NCBI GenBank assembly: GCA_963205525.1
Contig: CAUJJP010000065.1
Span: 1 to 18,663 of the forward strand
Source: Pseudomonadota bacterium
GTDB lineage: Bacteria > Pseudomonadota > Gammaproteobacteria > Burkholderiales > Burkholderiaceae
Direction of reading: 5' to 3'
Length of the DNA: 18,663 nucleotides
Of this stretch, positions 14,402 to 18,663 are shown piece by piece (the first letter of the stretch is position 1; each line of letters begins with the position of its first letter). The notes under the pieces are model-generated. The model searched no databases and had not been told where the DNA came from. It worked only from the letters and a program-made list of their open reading frames with translations. The translations under genes and the position numbers were made by a program.

Positions 14402-14818
14402 TTACTTCTTGCGCAGCTTGGCGATCGCAGCGATCTGTGCCGCCATGGCGGCGAATTCGCTTTGCGCCTTGGCGAAGTCGATGTCGCTCTTGGCGTTCTT
14501 CATCGCTTCCTCGGCCTGCTTCTTCGCCTCCTGCGCTTTCGCCTCGTCGAGGTCGTGGCCGCGGATGGCGGTGTCGGCGAGCACCGTCACCGTGCCCGGC
14601 TGCACCTCCAGGATGCCGCCAGCGACGAAGACGAACTCCTCCTGGCCCTTGTCGGCGCGCTCGATGCGCACCGCGCCCGGCTTGATGCGGGTGATCAGCG
14701 GCGTGTGACGCGGCAGGATGCCGAGCTCGCCGTTCTCGCCCGGCAGCGCGACGAACCTGGCCTCGCCGCTGAAGATGCTCTCCTCGGCAGAGACGACGTC
14801 GACGTGGAGGGTTGCCAT
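14402..14818 (-). CDS. atpC: ATP synthase F1 subunit epsilon
   Basis: The 138-residue product is the epsilon subunit of F1, part of the central rotor stalk. The N-terminal beta-sandwich is clear ([20 protein letters not shown], then [20 protein letters not shown], and [20 protein letters not shown]). The C-terminal two-helix domain that can inhibit ATP hydrolysis follows, rich in Lys/Glu/Ala ([20 protein letters not shown]). The start is ATG 14818, supported by GAGGAC upstream and by the usual N-terminus; the ORF is open to 14836. It is the last gene of the operon, separated from atpD by 113 bases containing two hairpins, and is followed by a terminator. Confidence 0.97.
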   Translation of the reverse strand: MATLHVDVVSAEESIFSGEARFVALPGENGELGILPRHTPLITRIKPGAVRIERADKGQEEFVFVAGGILEVQPGTVTVLADTAIRGHDLDEAKAQEAKKQAEEAMKNAKSDIDFAKAQSEFAAMAAQIAAIAKLRKK

Positions 14819-14885
14819 GGTGTGTCCTCGGTTCAAGAAGGTTCAGGAAGCAAGCGGTCGGGTCGCGGGCTGGGCGCCCCCCACG

Positions 14886-14929
14886 GCCGTACACCCGTAC
14901 GGCGAGGACGCCCTTGACCCGAGGGCGTC
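14886..14929 (-). repeat. Two tandem inverted repeats in the atpD-atpC gap
   Basis: Hairpin 1 is GCCGTAC/GTACGGC (14886-14903, four-base loop). Hairpin 2 is GACGCCCT/AGGGCGTC (14907-14929, seven-base loop). Both stems are perfect. Neither is followed by a T-run on the minus strand, so they are not ordinary terminators. They may affect mRNA stability or the relative output of atpC. Confidence 0.7.
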
Positions 14930-14931
14930 GC

Positions 14932-16383
<1,452 letters not shown>

Positions 16384-17268
16384 TCAGCCGCCGATGGCGG
16401 CCGCGCCGCTGACGATCTCGGACAGTTCCTTCGTGATCGCCGCCTGCCGCGTCTTGTTGTAGATGAGCTTCATCTCGTTGATCAGGTTGCCGGCGTTGTC
16501 GGTCGCGGCCTTCATCGCGACCATGCGCGCCGACTGCTCGGAGGCCATGTTCTCGGCCACCGCCTGGTAGACCAGGGCCTCGATGTAGCGCTTGATCAGC
16601 TCGTCGATGACGGTCGCGGCATCGGGCTCGTAGATGTAGTCCCAGCCGTACTGCGACTTCTCGGCCGCGCTTTGCTGCAGGCGCGCCGCCGACAGCGGCA
16701 GCAGCTGCTCGACCACCGGCTCCTGCCTCATCGTGTTGATGAAGTCCGTGTAGCACAGGTGGACGGCGTCGAGCTCGCCGGCCACGAAGGCATCGAGCAT
16801 CACCTTCACCGGGCCGATCAGCTTCTCGAGCAGCGGCGTGTCACCGAGCTGCACCGCGTGGCTGAGGACCTTGACGCCGATCCGGTTGCAAAAGCCGAAG
16901 CCCTTGTTGCCGATCGCCACCGCGCACACGCTGCCGCCCTTGTCCTGCACCTCGCGCATGCGGTTGGTCAGCACGCGCAGGATGTTGGTGTTCAGGCCGC
17001 CGCACAGACCCTTGTCGGTGGTGACGACGATGAAGCCGACCTTCTTCTGCTCCGCCACCACGCGCATGTAGGGCGAGCGGTACTCGGGGTTGGCCAGCGA
17101 CAGGTTGGCCGTGATGTTGCGGATCTTGTCGGCGTAGGGCCGGGCCGCGCGCATGCGCTCCTGCGCCTTGCGCATCTTCGAGGCCGAGACCATTTCCATG
17201 GCCTTGGTGATCTTCTTCGTGTTCTCGAAGCTCTTGATCTTGCCGCGTATCTCTTTTCCGACTGCCAT
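16384..17268 (-). CDS. atpG: ATP synthase F1 subunit gamma
   Basis: The 294-residue product is the gamma subunit, the central shaft of F1. The N-terminal helix [20 protein letters not shown] followed by [19 protein letters not shown] is the best marker. Also present are [17 protein letters not shown] and the C-terminal helix [20 protein letters not shown] followed by [20 protein letters not shown], which is conserved across the family. Length is typical (about 290). The start ATG at 17268 gives the standard N-terminus. The gap to atpA upstream is 116 bases and holds inverted repeats, unusually long for an atp operon. Confidence 0.98.
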   Translation of the reverse strand: MAVGKEIRGKIKSFENTKKITKAMEMVSASKMRKAQERMRAARPYADKIRNITANLSLANPEYRSPYMRVVAEQKKVGFIVVTTDKGLCGGLNTNILRVLTNRMREVQDKGGSVCAVAIGNKGFGFCNRIGVKVLSHAVQLGDTPLLEKLIGPVKVMLDAFVAGELDAVHLCYTDFINTMRQEPVVEQLLPLSAARLQQSAAEKSQYGWDYIYEPDAATVIDELIKRYIEALVYQAVAENMASEQSARMVAMKAATDNAGNLINEMKLIYNKTRQAAITKELSEIVSGAAAIGG

Positions 17269-17320
17269 GAGGCACTCCAGTCAAGCGGACGCTGCACAGC
17301 CGCCGCGCTGCCGGCGACGC

Positions 17321-17366
17321 CGTCCCAGGGGCCGCAGGGCGGCTGGGGACGAGGCGCCGCAGGCGC
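17321..17366 (-). repeat. Inverted repeats in the atpA-atpG gap
   Basis: An imperfect hairpin pairs CGTCCC and GCCGC with GCGGC and GGGACG (17321-17351). A short hairpin GCGCC/GGCGC lies next to it (17354-17366). Neither has a following T-run. They sit in the 116-base spacer upstream of the atpG start and could act as an mRNA processing or stability element. Confidence 0.55.
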
Positions 17367-17384
17367 TCGGCGGCTGGGCCACGT

Positions 17385-18663
<1,279 letters not shown>

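Overview
This 18.7 kb window is very GC-rich chromosomal DNA, most likely from a betaproteobacterium of the order Burkholderiales (Rubrivivax/Leptothrix/Methylibium-like). That placement is an inference from the gene set: a classical F1Fo ATP synthase operon, hemE and priA side by side, a lemA-TPM-TPM cluster, a PEP-CTERM protein, and betaproteobacterial-looking Rep and PriA sequences. No tRNA, rRNA, CRISPR array or transposase was seen.

Layout, left to right. (1) Positions 1-1230 look like the end of an integron gene-cassette array read on the minus strand. Three attC-like sites (about 1-35, cut by the window edge; 600-680; 1151-1230) delimit a cassette with a TPR-like protein and a two-gene cassette (DUF4160 + DUF2442) resembling a small toxin-antitoxin-type pair. 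No integron integrase is present, so in this window it is a CALIN-like array. (2) Positions 1258-4604, minus strand: rep helicase, a possible 45-codon ORF, a YhhN/TMEM86 lysoplasmalogenase and a zinc-ribbon PilZ protein, tightly packed like an operon. (3) Positions 4731-6450, plus strand: an AEC-family permease and an unrecognised 211-residue protein. (4) Positions 6480-10677, minus strand: a PEP-CTERM exported protein with its own terminator, priA, and hemE. The hemE-priA gap carries DnaA-box-like sequences. (5) Positions 10852-12929, plus strand: lemA lipoprotein, a TPM-domain membrane protein with a Gly-rich tail, and a second TPM-domain protein. (6) Positions 12938-14215, minus strand: a MobA/MocA-like nucleotidyltransferase and a CoxG-like SRPBCC protein. 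(7) Positions 14353-18663, minus strand: a rho-independent terminator, then atpC, atpD, atpG and the 3' part of atpA, which runs off the right edge.

Most of the window is conserved housekeeping DNA: ATP synthesis, heme synthesis, and replication restart by PriA and Rep. The accessory signal is the cassette array at the left edge. Minor points of interest are the structured spacers inside the atp operon, the DnaA-box cluster before priA, and the ORF squeezed between rep and yhhN.
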